NCBI GenBank assembly: GCA_015057115.1
Contig: SVEZ01000005.1
Location: 89,097 to 153,096, forward strand
Direction: 5' to 3'
DNA from: Lachnospiraceae bacterium
GTDB lineage: Bacteria > Bacillota > Clostridia > Lachnospirales > Lachnospiraceae
DNA: 64,000 bases
The first letter of the stretch is position 1; every line of letters starts with the position of its first letter. Below the pieces are notes generated by a model. The model did not search any database. It saw nothing but the letters and a program-made list of their open reading frames with translations, and had not been told where the DNA came from. A program made the position numbers and the translations under genes. Of this stretch, positions 1-8,300 are shown piece by piece.

Positions 1-404
1 TGATGCTCATCCACTACCTTGTGGAGTAATTCTTTGGTAACCGTCGGAAGCAGTGTAGTAATGGACTTATGGTAACCCTTCGTTGTTTCAAAATGTGCCA
101 GAAATCGTTGATTCTGCCACAATACCTTACCATCAACATCCATCAGCACATAAGGTATTTCAAACTCGTCTAACAAATACCTTTGCATGACGCCATAGGC
201 TGTAGCATAATCCGTCAATTCCGACTTGAAATAGGGCTTCATCGCCATACCGATAAAAACGGCGATTACAACATAAATTCCGGACAGTCCCACTAAAAGC
301 AGTCCCGCATTGGGATATATGTAAAATACAATTCCATCCATAACGATCAGCAATACAATCAGTGCTGCCGGTATGGTCAGTAACCCTCGAAATCTGTTCT
401 TCAT
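1..404 (-). CDS. gdpP: GdpP/YybT-like c-di-AMP phosphodiesterase, 5' part only
   Basis: The gene runs off the left edge; 134 codons are visible. The protein opens with two membrane helices (about residues 7-28 and 33-54), then enters a PAS-like region with the segment YVLMDVDGKVLWQN (about 85-98). Two helices followed by a degenerate PAS domain is the N-terminal plan of GdpP, a membrane phosphodiesterase that degrades c-di-AMP; its later GGDEF-like and DHH/DHHA1 catalytic domains would lie outside the window. The ATG at 404 has a GGAGG at 409-413. The call rests on the N-terminus alone, so another PAS-containing membrane sensor is possible. It lies downstream of glyA, separated by a terminator and a repeated promoter region. 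Confidence 0.7.
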   Translation of the reverse strand, partial: MKNRFRGLLTIPAALIVLLIVMDGIVFYIYPNAGLLLVGLSGIYVVIAVFIGMAMKPYFKSELTDYATAYGVMQRYLLDEFEIPYVLMDVDGKVLWQNQRFLAHFETTKGYHKSITTLLPTVTKELLHKVVDEH

Positions 405-441
405 TCGAGCCTCCTGTTTTCATACGATTATTCGCGCCGGC

Positions 442-463
442 AAAAAAGCCGACAGCTATCGGC
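442..463 (-). terminator. Terminator-like hairpin in the gdpP leader
   Basis: Read on the minus strand, GCCGA-TAGCTG-TCGGC is followed directly by six T. An alternative pairing, GTCGGC-T6-GCCGGC, uses the right arm of this hairpin together with bases 436-441, so the two structures exclude each other. It could end read-through from upstream or attenuate gdpP. The stem is short, so this is a moderate call. Confidence 0.4.
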
Positions 464-467
464 TATA

Positions 468-597
468 TTATACCACAATTAGTGACTTAGGTAAACTACA
501 TACTGCACGATAACAGACGAACGTCTGTTATACCACAATTAGCGACTTAGGTAAACTACATACTGCACGATAACAGACGAACGTCTGTTATACCACA
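468..597. repeat. 60-bp tandem repeat carrying promoter and palindrome upstream of gdpP
   Basis: Just over two copies of a 60-bp unit stand head to tail; the two full copies differ at one visible position (t483 versus c543), and a third copy breaks off near 597. Each full unit holds a minus-strand promoter-like pair, TTTACC-N17-TATAAT in the first (467-495) and TTTACC-N17-TATAAC in the second. Each also holds a perfect 10-bp inverted repeat ATAACAGACG-AA-CGTCTGTTAT (510-531 and 570-591). The palindrome looks like a dimeric repressor site. Confidence 0.85.
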
Positions 598-643
598 GCA
601 GTACGAACCGAGCAAGTCCGCGGCTATATACCGCCTTTTTACG

Positions 644-676
644 AAAAAAGAGGACCCGCTTGTTCTGCGGATCCTC
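644..676 (-). terminator. Intrinsic terminator of glyA
   Basis: On the minus strand, GAGGATCCGC and GCGGGTCCTC form a near-perfect 10-bp stem with a 7-nt loop, followed by a run of T (the a-run at 644-649). It lies 10 bp past the glyA stop codon. Confidence 0.9.
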
Positions 677-686
677 CCCTATTTTA

Positions 687-1931
687 TTAAGCATATAACG
701 GATATTTATCGGTTAAACCTTTTACTAATTCTTTTGCTTTTTCAACACCGTCTCCCTCACGCTCGTCGATTGCAAGACGAATTGCTTCAGCAACTACAAC
801 CATATCCTCTTCTTTGAATCCACGGCTGGTAACAGCTGCTGTTCCAAGACGGATACCGCTTGTTACAAATGGAGATGCCGGATCATTCGGAATGGTGTTC
901 TTGTTACAGGTAATGTTAGCGGAATCAAGTAATTTCTCGCACTCTTTACCGGTAATATTTTTGTTCAGAAGGCTTACTAACATCAAGTGGTTATCTGTAC
1001 CACCGGATACAATCTCGAAACCTCTCTTAATAAGCTCGTTAGCCAAGGTAGAGCAGTTCTTTAAAATCTGCTGCTGATATTCCTTGAATTCCGGAGATAA
1101 TGCCTCCTTGAAGCAAACTGCCTTTGCTGCGATAGTGTGCATCAAAGGACCACCCTGGATTCCCGGGAAAATAGCCTTGTTGAAGTTGAACTTCTTGTTA
1201 GCCTCCTCAGTTGCCATAATCATACCACCACGAGGTCCGCGAAGGGTCTTGTGAGTTGTGGTTGTAGCAACATCTACATATGGGAATGGGCTTGGATGAA
1301 GTCCGGTTGCAACCAAACCAGCGATATGTGCGATATCTGCCATAAGTACTGCACCAACTTCGTCTGCAATCTCTCTGAACTTCTTAAAGTCGATGGTTCT
1401 TGCATAAGCGGAAGCTCCGCAGATAATCATCTTTGGCTTGCACTCTAATGCGATTCTTCTAACTTCATCATAATCGATAAATCCTTCATCATTAACTCCG
1501 TAAGGAACTACGTTGAAGTATTTTCCGGACATATTAACTGGGCTTCCGTGTGAAAGATGTCCGCCGTGGTCAAGAGACATACCCATGTAGGTGTCTCCCG
1601 GCTCCAATACTGCAAAGAAAACGCCCATGTTTGCCTGTGCGCCGGAGTGTGGCTGCACATTTACATAATCGCAATGGAAAATCTCCTTTGCTCTTTCTCT
1701 TGCAAGATTCTCAACTACGTCTACACACTCACATCCGCCGTAATATCTCTTTCCAGGATATCCTTCAGCGTACTTATTTGTAAGCTGGCTTCCCATTGCA
1801 GCCATAACTGCCTTACTAACTACGTTCTCAGAAGCAATAAGCTCAATGTGGCTCTGCTGTCTGCCATTCTCGGCTGTAATCGCAGCCGCAATTTCAGGGT
1901 CTACTTTCTGGATCTCTTCAAAGGTAAACAT
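687..1931 (-). CDS. glyA: Serine hydroxymethyltransferase
   Basis: Makes glycine and 5,10-methylene-tetrahydrofolate from serine and tetrahydrofolate in the cytoplasm, the main source of one-carbon units. At 414 aa the protein has the usual bacterial length. The PLP-binding lysine sits in [14 protein letters not shown] (about residue 228), and the N-terminal [12 protein letters not shown] block and the [13 protein letters not shown] block are intact. The start is supported by GAGGAGG a few bases upstream. It is transcribed alone: its promoter is at 2006-2034 and a strong terminator follows. Nothing unusual is seen. Confidence 0.98.
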   Translation of the reverse strand: MFTFEEIQKVDPEIAAAITAENGRQQSHIELIASENVVSKAVMAAMGSQLTNKYAEGYPGKRYYGGCECVDVVENLARERAKEIFHCDYVNVQPHSGAQANMGVFFAVLEPGDTYMGMSLDHGGHLSHGSPVNMSGKYFNVVPYGVNDEGFIDYDEVRRIALECKPKMIICGASAYARTIDFKKFREIADEVGAVLMADIAHIAGLVATGLHPSPFPYVDVATTTTHKTLRGPRGGMIMATEEANKKFNFNKAIFPGIQGGPLMHTIAAKAVCFKEALSPEFKEYQQQILKNCSTLANELIKRGFEIVSGGTDNHLMLVSLLNKNITGKECEKLLDSANITCNKNTIPNDPASPFVTSGIRLGTAAVTSRGFKEEDMVVVAEAIRLAIDEREGDGVEKAKELVKGLTDKYPLYA

Positions 1932-2005
1932 TCCCTTTCCTCCTCGAATACATTTCTTTAATATTTTGTTTTATCACTGGTTTATGAAAAACCACTCCAT
2001 TTCCT

Positions 2006-2034
2006 ATTATAGCAAGCCACTCCTATAAACTCAA
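2006..2034 (-). promoter_or_regulatory. glyA promoter
   Basis: Minus-strand TTGAGT-N17-TATAAT, about 75 bp upstream of the glyA ATG. It is divergent from the S66 peptidase promoter at 2078-2105. Confidence 0.7.
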
Positions 2035-2077
2035 TGGAAAGATTGAAAATGTTTTCATTTTTTTGTCAAATTTTCTG

Positions 2078-2105
2078 TTGATTCCTAGTAGCATACTAGT
2101 ATAAT
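2078..2105 (+). promoter_or_regulatory. Promoter of the S66 peptidase gene
   Basis: TTGATT (2078-2083), 16-bp spacer, TATAAT (2100-2105), about 60 bp before the gene start. Confidence 0.7.
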
Positions 2106-2167
2106 GAAATAGTCAGTGGATTCTTCCGTTTCCATCTGACTATCTATTGTATCGAAAGGAGAAAGCC

Positions 2168-3247
2168 ATGCGCTACCCTGAATTTTTAACTTCAACAGGA
2201 ACCATCGGTTTTGTAGCCCCTTCCTTGGGCTGCGCAACTGAGCCATATATTAGCCGATTCGCTTCGGCACAGAAAAAATTAACTGCCCTGGGACACCGTT
2301 TTCAATTCGGACCCAACTGCTCAATCTGTGAAGGTATCGGCATTAGCAATACTCCCGCTAAATGCGGCGATGAATTAAATACCATGTACAAAAGTGCTGA
2401 CAACGACGCCATTATCTCCTGCGGAGGCGGCGAAATGATGTGTGAAGTCGTACCTTTTATGGATTTTGAAAAAATCCGCAACTCCAAGCCAAAATGGTAT
2501 ATGGGCTATTCCGATAACACGAACTTTACTTTTACTTCCGCAACCCTTGCAGATACTGCTGCCATTTACGGCCCCTGCATCGGTGATTTTGGCATGGAGC
2601 CCTGGCATGAAGCCGTTGCCGATGCCTACGGACTTTTAACCGGAAGTAAACTTCACTTTAAGAACTATTCTCAATGGGAATTAGACTCAGAAGACGACGC
2701 CCCGGCAAATGCGCCCTATCATGTGACAGAGCCTACAGTTATGAAGGCCTTTGTTCCCGGTTATGACGACCTGGAGCTGGGTAGCAGCCCTACCGATGCT
2801 TCCGGTGCTCCGGACTTGGTTCGCTTTGAAGGACGCCTGATTGGCGGCTGCATGGATTGTCTGGAAAACTTAATCGGCACACCTTATGATAAGGTCGCTG
2901 ATTTTGCTGAACGCTACAAGGAAGATGGCATTATCTGGTTCTTAGAAGCCTGCGAATTAAATGTTTTCAGCATTCGCCGCACCATCTGGCACATGAAGTC
3001 CGCCAGTTGGTTTAAACACGTAAAAGGCTTCCTTTTCGGCCGCCCGGGAATTTACGGTGAAGAACTTTTCGGCCTTGACCAGTACCGCGCTGTTACAGAT
3101 CTTTTATCTGAATTTGGGGTCCCCATCCTGATGGATTTGGATATCGGTCACCACCCTCCTATGATTCCTATGCTGTGCGGTGGCTACGGCAAAGTGGAAT
3201 TCTCGGAAAAAGAGAACCGATTTGAAATTGAGTATGAATTGAAGTAG
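2168..3247 (+). CDS. S66 family peptidase (LD-carboxypeptidase/MccF-like)
   Basis: A serine peptidase of clan S66, whose members trim L,D-bonds in muropeptides (LdcA) or inactivate microcin C-like peptide nucleotides (MccF). The nucleophile Ser lies in GYSDNT. The family's Glu and His are matched by the Glu in FLEACELN and the His pair in DIGHHPPMIPML near the C-terminus. The start at 2168 is chosen because AAAGGAG lies just upstream; an upstream in-frame ATG would overlap that site. The protein is 359 aa with no signal peptide, so it acts in the cytoplasm. The long insert between the Ser and Glu regions resembles MccF more than LdcA, but the substrate cannot be told from sequence. Confidence 0.85.
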   Translation: MRYPEFLTSTGTIGFVAPSLGCATEPYISRFASAQKKLTALGHRFQFGPNCSICEGIGISNTPAKCGDELNTMYKSADNDAIISCGGGEMMCEVVPFMDFEKIRNSKPKWYMGYSDNTNFTFTSATLADTAAIYGPCIGDFGMEPWHEAVADAYGLLTGSKLHFKNYSQWELDSEDDAPANAPYHVTEPTVMKAFVPGYDDLELGSSPTDASGAPDLVRFEGRLIGGCMDCLENLIGTPYDKVADFAERYKEDGIIWFLEACELNVFSIRRTIWHMKSASWFKHVKGFLFGRPGIYGEELFGLDQYRAVTDLLSEFGVPILMDLDIGHHPPMIPMLCGGYGKVEFSEKENRFEIEYELK

Positions 3248-3307
3248 CGGGGCTTTCCTGCTCCCAGACATACGGCGGCCCCGATTTTTCCGACCCCGGA
3301 GCACTGA

Positions 3308-3442
3308 CTCGGTATATAGCATAATGTATATGCCAAAAGTGCCGAGCCTCCGCATATTATCGGCGCTGGCTCGGTATATAGAGCTTCGTCCCTGTCGATT
3401 TGCTACATTTTTCCTGCAAATATGGCCAACACTCGGTATATA
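3308..3442. repeat. Three CTCGGTATATA motifs at exact 62-bp spacing
   Basis: The 11-mer CTCGGTATATA occurs at 3308, 3370 and 3432, exactly 62 bp apart each time, while the sequence between copies is largely unrelated. CCGAGCC (about 3343) pairs with GGCTCGG (3368-3374), and an inverted partner ACCGAGTGTTG lies at 3527-3537. The stretch 3248-3557 holds no gene. Confidence 0.7.
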
Positions 3443-3457
3443 CGTTTTTCAACATTA

Positions 3458-3506
3458 CAAAAGGTTACAATTTTCCCCTGTTTTAGGGTAAAATTGTAAC
3501 CTTTTG
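3458..3506. repeat. Large perfect hairpin upstream of the toxin-antitoxin locus
   Basis: CAAAAGGTTACAATTTT (3458-3474) pairs perfectly with its complement at 3490-3506, with further CCC/GGG pairing inside. An outer inverted repeat, CAACACTCGGT (3427-3437) with ACCGAGTGTTG (3527-3537), encloses it. It could be a bidirectional terminator or a folded element. Confidence 0.7.
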
Positions 3507-3559
3507 GGTTGTTGCATTAATTATAGACCGAGTGTTGACATCTATTCTGCTTTTAGTGC

Positions 3560-3590
3560 TTGATTATATTACCTATATGTAATATAATCA
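3560..3590 (+). promoter_or_regulatory. Promoter/operator of the toxin-antitoxin operon
   Basis: TTGATT (3560-3565), 17-bp spacer, TATAAT (3583-3588). A perfect 11-bp inverted repeat, TGATTATATTA (3561-3571) with TAATATAATCA (3580-3590), overlaps both promoter boxes. This is the expected layout for autorepression by the downstream XRE antitoxin. Confidence 0.75.
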
Positions 3591-3605
3591 AAGAAAGGGG
3601 AAGCT

Positions 3606-3991
3606 GTGAAATTAGAAAAAATTAATATTGCGGCATTGAAAACATTTATACCATTTCGGCAGTCAAAAAAGAATTTAGAAAAGCAGCCGGAGAGCCCTGG
3701 CAAAACAGTCCACCATGGAAACGCTACCAGAAAAAACTACTCCAAGATCTTGCCGTACTTGACGTTGAACTCGAACATGCCATTAACTTACCTCAATTTG
3801 AAAAGCTAGTGGATGATAAATACCTATTCAGCATTCGCCACCCGGAAGCAAAGAAAAATGTCCGCATACTTTACACCATACAATCCGGTTTGGTTATATT
3901 ACTTGTAGCATTTCTGGAAAATAACATCAGCGATTATAAACGAGCTATTTACACAGCCAGATTTCGATTAAAATGGCTGGAACGTAGTTAG
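3606..3991 (+). pseudogene. HigB/RelE-type (Gp49-like) toxin, reading frame shifted near the 5' end
   Basis: A good ribosome site (AAAGAAAGGGG) precedes a GTG at 3606, but that frame gives an unrelated peptide ending near 3809. The toxin-like protein is in the next frame, open from 3626 to 3991, with segments such as IYTISAVKKEFRKAAGEPW, FSIRHPEAKKNVRILYTI and RAIYTARFRLKWLERS, typical of Gp49-like RelE-fold mRNA interferases that cut ribosome-bound mRNA. The open stretch has no ATG, GTG or TTG before the conserved part (only ATT at 3635), so a one-base shift between 3626 and 3643 is needed to join it to the ribosome site. It precedes the antitoxin, the toxin-first order of HigBA. It may be inactivated, recoded, or started at a rare codon. 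Confidence 0.65.
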
Positions 3992-4003
3992 GAGGGAAGC
4001 AGT

Positions 4004-4339
4004 ATGAGTATAAAAGATAAAATTTTACAAGCAGAAAACACTACCTGGGTCACAGATGGTATGTCTGATGTCGAAATAAAAACCACTATTGAATTGGCAC
4101 GGATATCTGCAAAAATAGAGTCCTGTCGTCTTGATATGGGCATGACCCAGCAAGAATTTGCGGATTACATGGGTGTTTCACAGGGAATGGTTTCCAAGTG
4201 GGAAAGCCGAGCTTATAATTTTACTATTCGTTCCTTAAACGAAATTTTTTCTAAACTCAATTTGGAATGTACTATTACCATTTCAAAGGCCGGCACTCCC
4301 AAGGTCTCTTCCATCAACAGCAAAAATGTGAGGGGCTAA
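4004..4339 (+). CDS. XRE-family antitoxin (HigA-like)
   Basis: A 111-aa protein with a helix-turn-helix at about residues 44-78 (MTQQEFADYMGVSQGMVSKW), preceded by an N-terminal helical arm and followed by a short β-strand-like tail. This matches HigA-type antitoxins, which bind the toxin and repress their own operon. It has a strong ribosome site (AGGAGGG) and starts 12 bp after the toxin stop. The operator at 3561-3590 is its probable target. The gene looks intact even though the toxin frame is shifted, which is common when toxins are lost. Its stop codon lies in the loop of the terminator at 4328-4349. Confidence 0.8.
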   Translation: MSIKDKILQAENTTWVTDGMSDVEIKTTIELARISAKIESCRLDMGMTQQEFADYMGVSQGMVSKWESRAYNFTIRSLNEIFSKLNLECTITISKAGTPKVSSINSKNVRG

Positions 4340-4349
4340 TGCCCCTCAC
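4328..4349 (-). terminator. Terminator of the GNAT gene, overlapping the antitoxin 3' end
   Basis: GTGAGGGGC-TAAT-GCCCCTCAC is a perfect 9-bp stem. On the minus strand it is followed by ATTTTT. The antitoxin stop TAA lies in the loop, so the two convergent genes share these bases. Confidence 0.7.
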
Positions 4350-4363
4350 CAACTCAGCCTTCG

Positions 4364-4807
4364 CTATATTTTCTTAAACAACCGCGCACTCCAGAACTCC
4401 ATCCCCAGCTCTTCCAGATAAAAATGCAAAATCGCCTTCCAGTTCTTGGTTGCCGTACCTACCATCATATACGATGCCTCCGGTTTTACAAGATTTTCCA
4501 CATACAGGAACAAGGCTGATCCCACACCCCTGGAACGGGCATCCGGTACAACATACAGTTCCTCAACTTCAAAATAGGCTGTGTCAGCCGGCATAATAAC
4601 TTCCATATTTTTGGAATGGTGGATATTTCCAAAAAGGTAGCCACAGACTTTACCACCTTCTTCTGCGAAAAAGATTCGGTTTCCCTCAATATCCGATTTT
4701 TCATTTGCACGATAGCCAAAACTGCTCCGCTCTTTTTCCCAATCAATAGAAAAATTGATTAGTTGTACCAACACCTCATCTGTCAAATCTACTTCATATA
4801 CTTTCAT
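4364..4807 (-). CDS. GNAT family N-acetyltransferase
   Basis: A 147-aa protein with the acetyl-CoA binding pattern VVPDARSRGVGSALF (RxxGxG/A type) and the preceding β4 segment FEVEELYV, so it transfers an acetyl group to an amine. The substrate is unknown. The start at 4807 (MKVYEVDL) is chosen because GAGGAGG ends 6 bp upstream; an upstream in-frame start would place that site inside the gene. The C-terminal NWKAILHFYLEELGME block is a typical GNAT β6-α4 region. It is transcribed alone, converging on the antitoxin gene. Confidence 0.85.
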   Translation of the reverse strand: MKVYEVDLTDEVLVQLINFSIDWEKERSSFGYRANEKSDIEGNRIFFAEEGGKVCGYLFGNIHHSKNMEVIMPADTAYFEVEELYVVPDARSRGVGSALFLYVENLVKPEASYMMVGTATKNWKAILHFYLEELGMEFWSARLFKKI

Positions 4808-4992
4808 CCATGCCCTCCTCAAATGCAAGCCTGCATGAAGTATACCATACCCTTCCATTTTTTACCAGAAAACCGAAAAATAATACCATTGGTCTGTATG
4901 TACAATCCATTTCGTATTCTGAGTATATTGTTTTCTGACTCAAATATCTTTAGTCTATTTGTAGGATAAAAGATAAGGAGATAGGCAAGATT

Positions 4993-5322
4993 ATGAGTGT
5001 TACCCAAGAAGTAGGACAGCGTATTCGCTACTATCGCAAGCAACAGGGACTAAGTCAGGAAGCATTAGCGGAACACTGTGGTTTCCATCCCACCTACATT
5101 GGTCAACTGGAACGGGGAGAAAAGAATCCATCCATAGAGAGTATTCATCGTATCACCCAGGGTTTGCAGATTTCCATGAGCAAATTCTTGGAAAATATTG
5201 ATGATATGGATTCCGAAGAAAACAACGTTCCTTTAGAGCTTTATCGTCGATGTATGGAACTATCGCCGCAAAAGCAACAGGCACTTTTGGATGCTTTAAA
5301 ATGCATTCTTCAAATATGGTAA
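4993..5322 (+). CDS. XRE-family transcriptional regulator
   Basis: A 109-aa protein. Residues about 8-62 form an HTH_3 domain with the recognition region HCGFHPTYIGQLERGEKNPS; the remainder is a short helical tail. It resembles small SinR-like or defence-associated repressors. AAGGAG precedes the ATG. It is transcribed alone, and a strong terminator follows at 5331. No regulated partner is adjacent, because the neighbouring 1823-aa gene converges on it. Its target cannot be inferred. Confidence 0.85.
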   Translation: MSVTQEVGQRIRYYRKQQGLSQEALAEHCGFHPTYIGQLERGEKNPSIESIHRITQGLQISMSKFLENIDDMDSEENNVPLELYRRCMELSPQKQQALLDALKCILQIW

Positions 5323-5330
5323 AAAGTATG

Positions 5331-5362
5331 CCCCCTGACGGATTTAACCGTCAGGGGGTTTT
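5331..5362 (+). terminator. Intrinsic terminator of the XRE gene
   Basis: CCCCCTGACGG-ATTTAA-CCGTCAGGGGG is a perfect 11-bp stem followed by TTTT. It also lies 13 bp past the stop of the convergent large gene and may serve both. Confidence 0.9.
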
Positions 5363-5374
5363 GAATATAATTCT

Positions 5375-8300
5375 TTAATTTGTAATATTACCGGTAGAAG
5401 TAGCTGTTGGTGTCTCGTCATTTACAGTAATTATGAATTTTGATGTATAGGTTTTATCTGTCGGGTACTTTGTCCCGTCCTTAAATCGGATTGTTACCGT
5501 TGCTTTTACGTTAGCCTTAGTATTGTTCGAGTATGAAATATCGCAAGCCTCACGGATTTTGTCCCAACCTTCAATGATTTCGGCTGCAATGTTTTTATCC
5601 TTATACTCAATCGTAAGTTTGGTTATCTTAATACCGACACCCTCACTTGCCGGCATTACCTCTTGGGCAAGCTCTCTACCTTCTTCACTATTAATGTACA
5701 TTTTACCACCATAAGCAAGCTCCATGGTAACCTTACTGATATCACTATCATACAGTTTGTATTTCATTAGATATGATCCACAGTAATAGTTACTTTTTGC
5801 CTCGGCTAACGCACATTCTTCCGTTACTACCTCCGGTTCCGTTGACTGCTCGATCTCCGGATCCTGCTGCGATTGCGTTTCAGATTCAGTTTTGATGGTA
5901 AGCGTATAAGCAGATCCCTGTTTCAACTCGCTCTTCTTATAACTCCAGTTTCCATTCTTATCAACTACTTTCGTAAACTGTACCAACTGGGACGTAACCG
6001 TTTTGCTTGTACGACTCCTGGAATACTCAATATAATAGATCTTCTCTGCTTCCGGTTTCGTCACTCCCTCAATATACGGCTCTGTTTTGGAAAGATCTGC
6101 CTGCGTTACCTCATAATAAGTGGAATAACTTCCTTTTATTTTTTTCCCGGTACCTTTGACTGTCAACTTTCCGCCATCTGTCGCAATTTTTGAATCTTTC
6201 CATGAAAGACTATAATCTATACCCGGCTCTAAGGCTACATAGTTGCCTTCCGGATTTTTCAGAGAAACCGCTACGCTATCAGCATCATGTCCGCCCGGAT
6301 TATATGCATAGGATGTCTTTGACTCAATCTTTATAGCGCCGGACTCTACCATTCCTTTTTTTATATTTATCGTATTTATCTTATAGGTCTGGTTAAAAGT
6401 TCCGGTCCATTTTCCATCGATAGAATCTGCATCTACTATCAGTTTATACGAACCGGGAGCAGATAAGTCCACACCGATATCATCCACCTTACTTAAATCC
6501 AGTTTATTACCCACTAAATCACTAAGAAGGACCTCTTTTCCATCAATGGTAAAAGGCATCTGCTCCAACTTGCTTGTACTACCGGTATAGTAGGTATAAT
6601 CACCCACCTCTACGGCTTCGCTCACAGTTTTTTGATAGCAAAGTCGAATCTGCTTCCTATCACTATCCGATATCTTTTCATCGTCAATGCTGAATTCCAA
6701 TACCGGTGCCTTTGATGTCCAATCTATATTTTTTGTAGCTAACTTCACGTGGGATTTACCAAGCTTCTTACCTTTGATGGTAACCTTCACCTTCGTCGGT
6801 TCAACTACACCATATTGGATAAGAGAACCTTCCGGATGATGCTTTCCTTTCTCATCTATCCAGTCCATAACCGGTCCCACATGAATATAATACGTTCCGG
6901 AATCCTTCAGTATTGTGGTACTCCAATCTTTTTTACCGCAAATAAATTCATCATCTTTATAGAGACTTACATCAATTCTCGGATCACTTAATTGGAATGT
7001 GGTTTTACCGACTTTTGCTGTACCGGTACCCAAGTTCACAAAATTTAATGGTCTCAAATCTGTTCCATAATCAAGCTTCTTTGTAACACCGTTCACCTTA
7101 AGCTTTTTACTGTTTTTGGGCATACCAATCGCATCTACTCTATCCAGATTATCATACAGATTATCTCCCGGCTGAAGGTCTTCTCCGCAGATACTTCCGG
7201 TGATAAAATTGGAACCTTTCTCTGTTGCTACCGCCACCACATCAAAGAAGCGAACTGTATCATTTTTCGCATAGCGTCCGCTTGCTTGTCTGCTCTGAAT
7301 AACACCGGTTTCTTCATCAATAAAATATTCCAAAATTTTAATCTGATAGCATTTTTTGTTCACTTTTTTATTCGCCAGGTTAACAACTGTTGGCTTTATA
7401 ATCTTCTCTAAATCTTTGTTATTCCCGTACTTAACAAACTGGTTTTTTATCTGCATAGTGGCTACTTGACCGAACCGGGCAGGCAGAATGGTAAAACAAG
7501 CGTTACCAGTTTGCAGTCCTTTATAGATTCCTTTGCCCTTTGCTATAACTGCCGGAGCCCTTTTATCGGTGGAGGAAGCTGCATTCACATTATTCTTGTA
7601 ACTTAAGGTATAATCATCCCCTATAGTAAGCTGCTTATCACCATAAAATACCTTTACATCCAAAATACCGTTACAACCTTTTTTTGCTGCTGGTTTTAGA
7701 TCATCCCGCGCCACCAGTTTATCTCCGGTATATACTACCGAAGGAATGTACACTACATAAAAATTCTCATCCATTTTATCCCAGGCAATCTTTTTGTTCT
7801 TTGTCTGACCAAAATCAGCATTAATCTGAATCACTTCTCCATAGGCATCTGCATCAAGGCTGAATTTTACGCCATCGTAGATGTCCCCTGCTCCAAGAGG
7901 CTCTGCTTCTTCTTCCTTCAGCGCTGTCAGCAGACCTTCCTCTCCCTGAAGATACCATTTTGCCTTCTTGGTTCGGTTCTTCTTAGCTGCTTCCTGGCTC
8001 TTCTTCGCTTGCTCCGTTAAGCCTTCCTTTGGTTTTTCTTCATCTTCTTTGAAGTAAAACGGATTAACCGTAAATTCCACTACCTTCTTAACGCTTCCGT
8101 CTTCCTGTTTTACTTCCTTTACTTCACCGATGAGTTCCACCGGTGCTTTGGGGATTTCCGGAGTTTTCTCAACGTTTGGCTGTCCGGATGTTCCGGACTC
8201 ATCTTTTGTCGCATCCGTTGTAATATAGTAAAGCTGCTGCCCCTCCATGTCCTTCATTTTCAAGGTTCTGGAGTCAGAAACCATATAACAGGAATACTTC

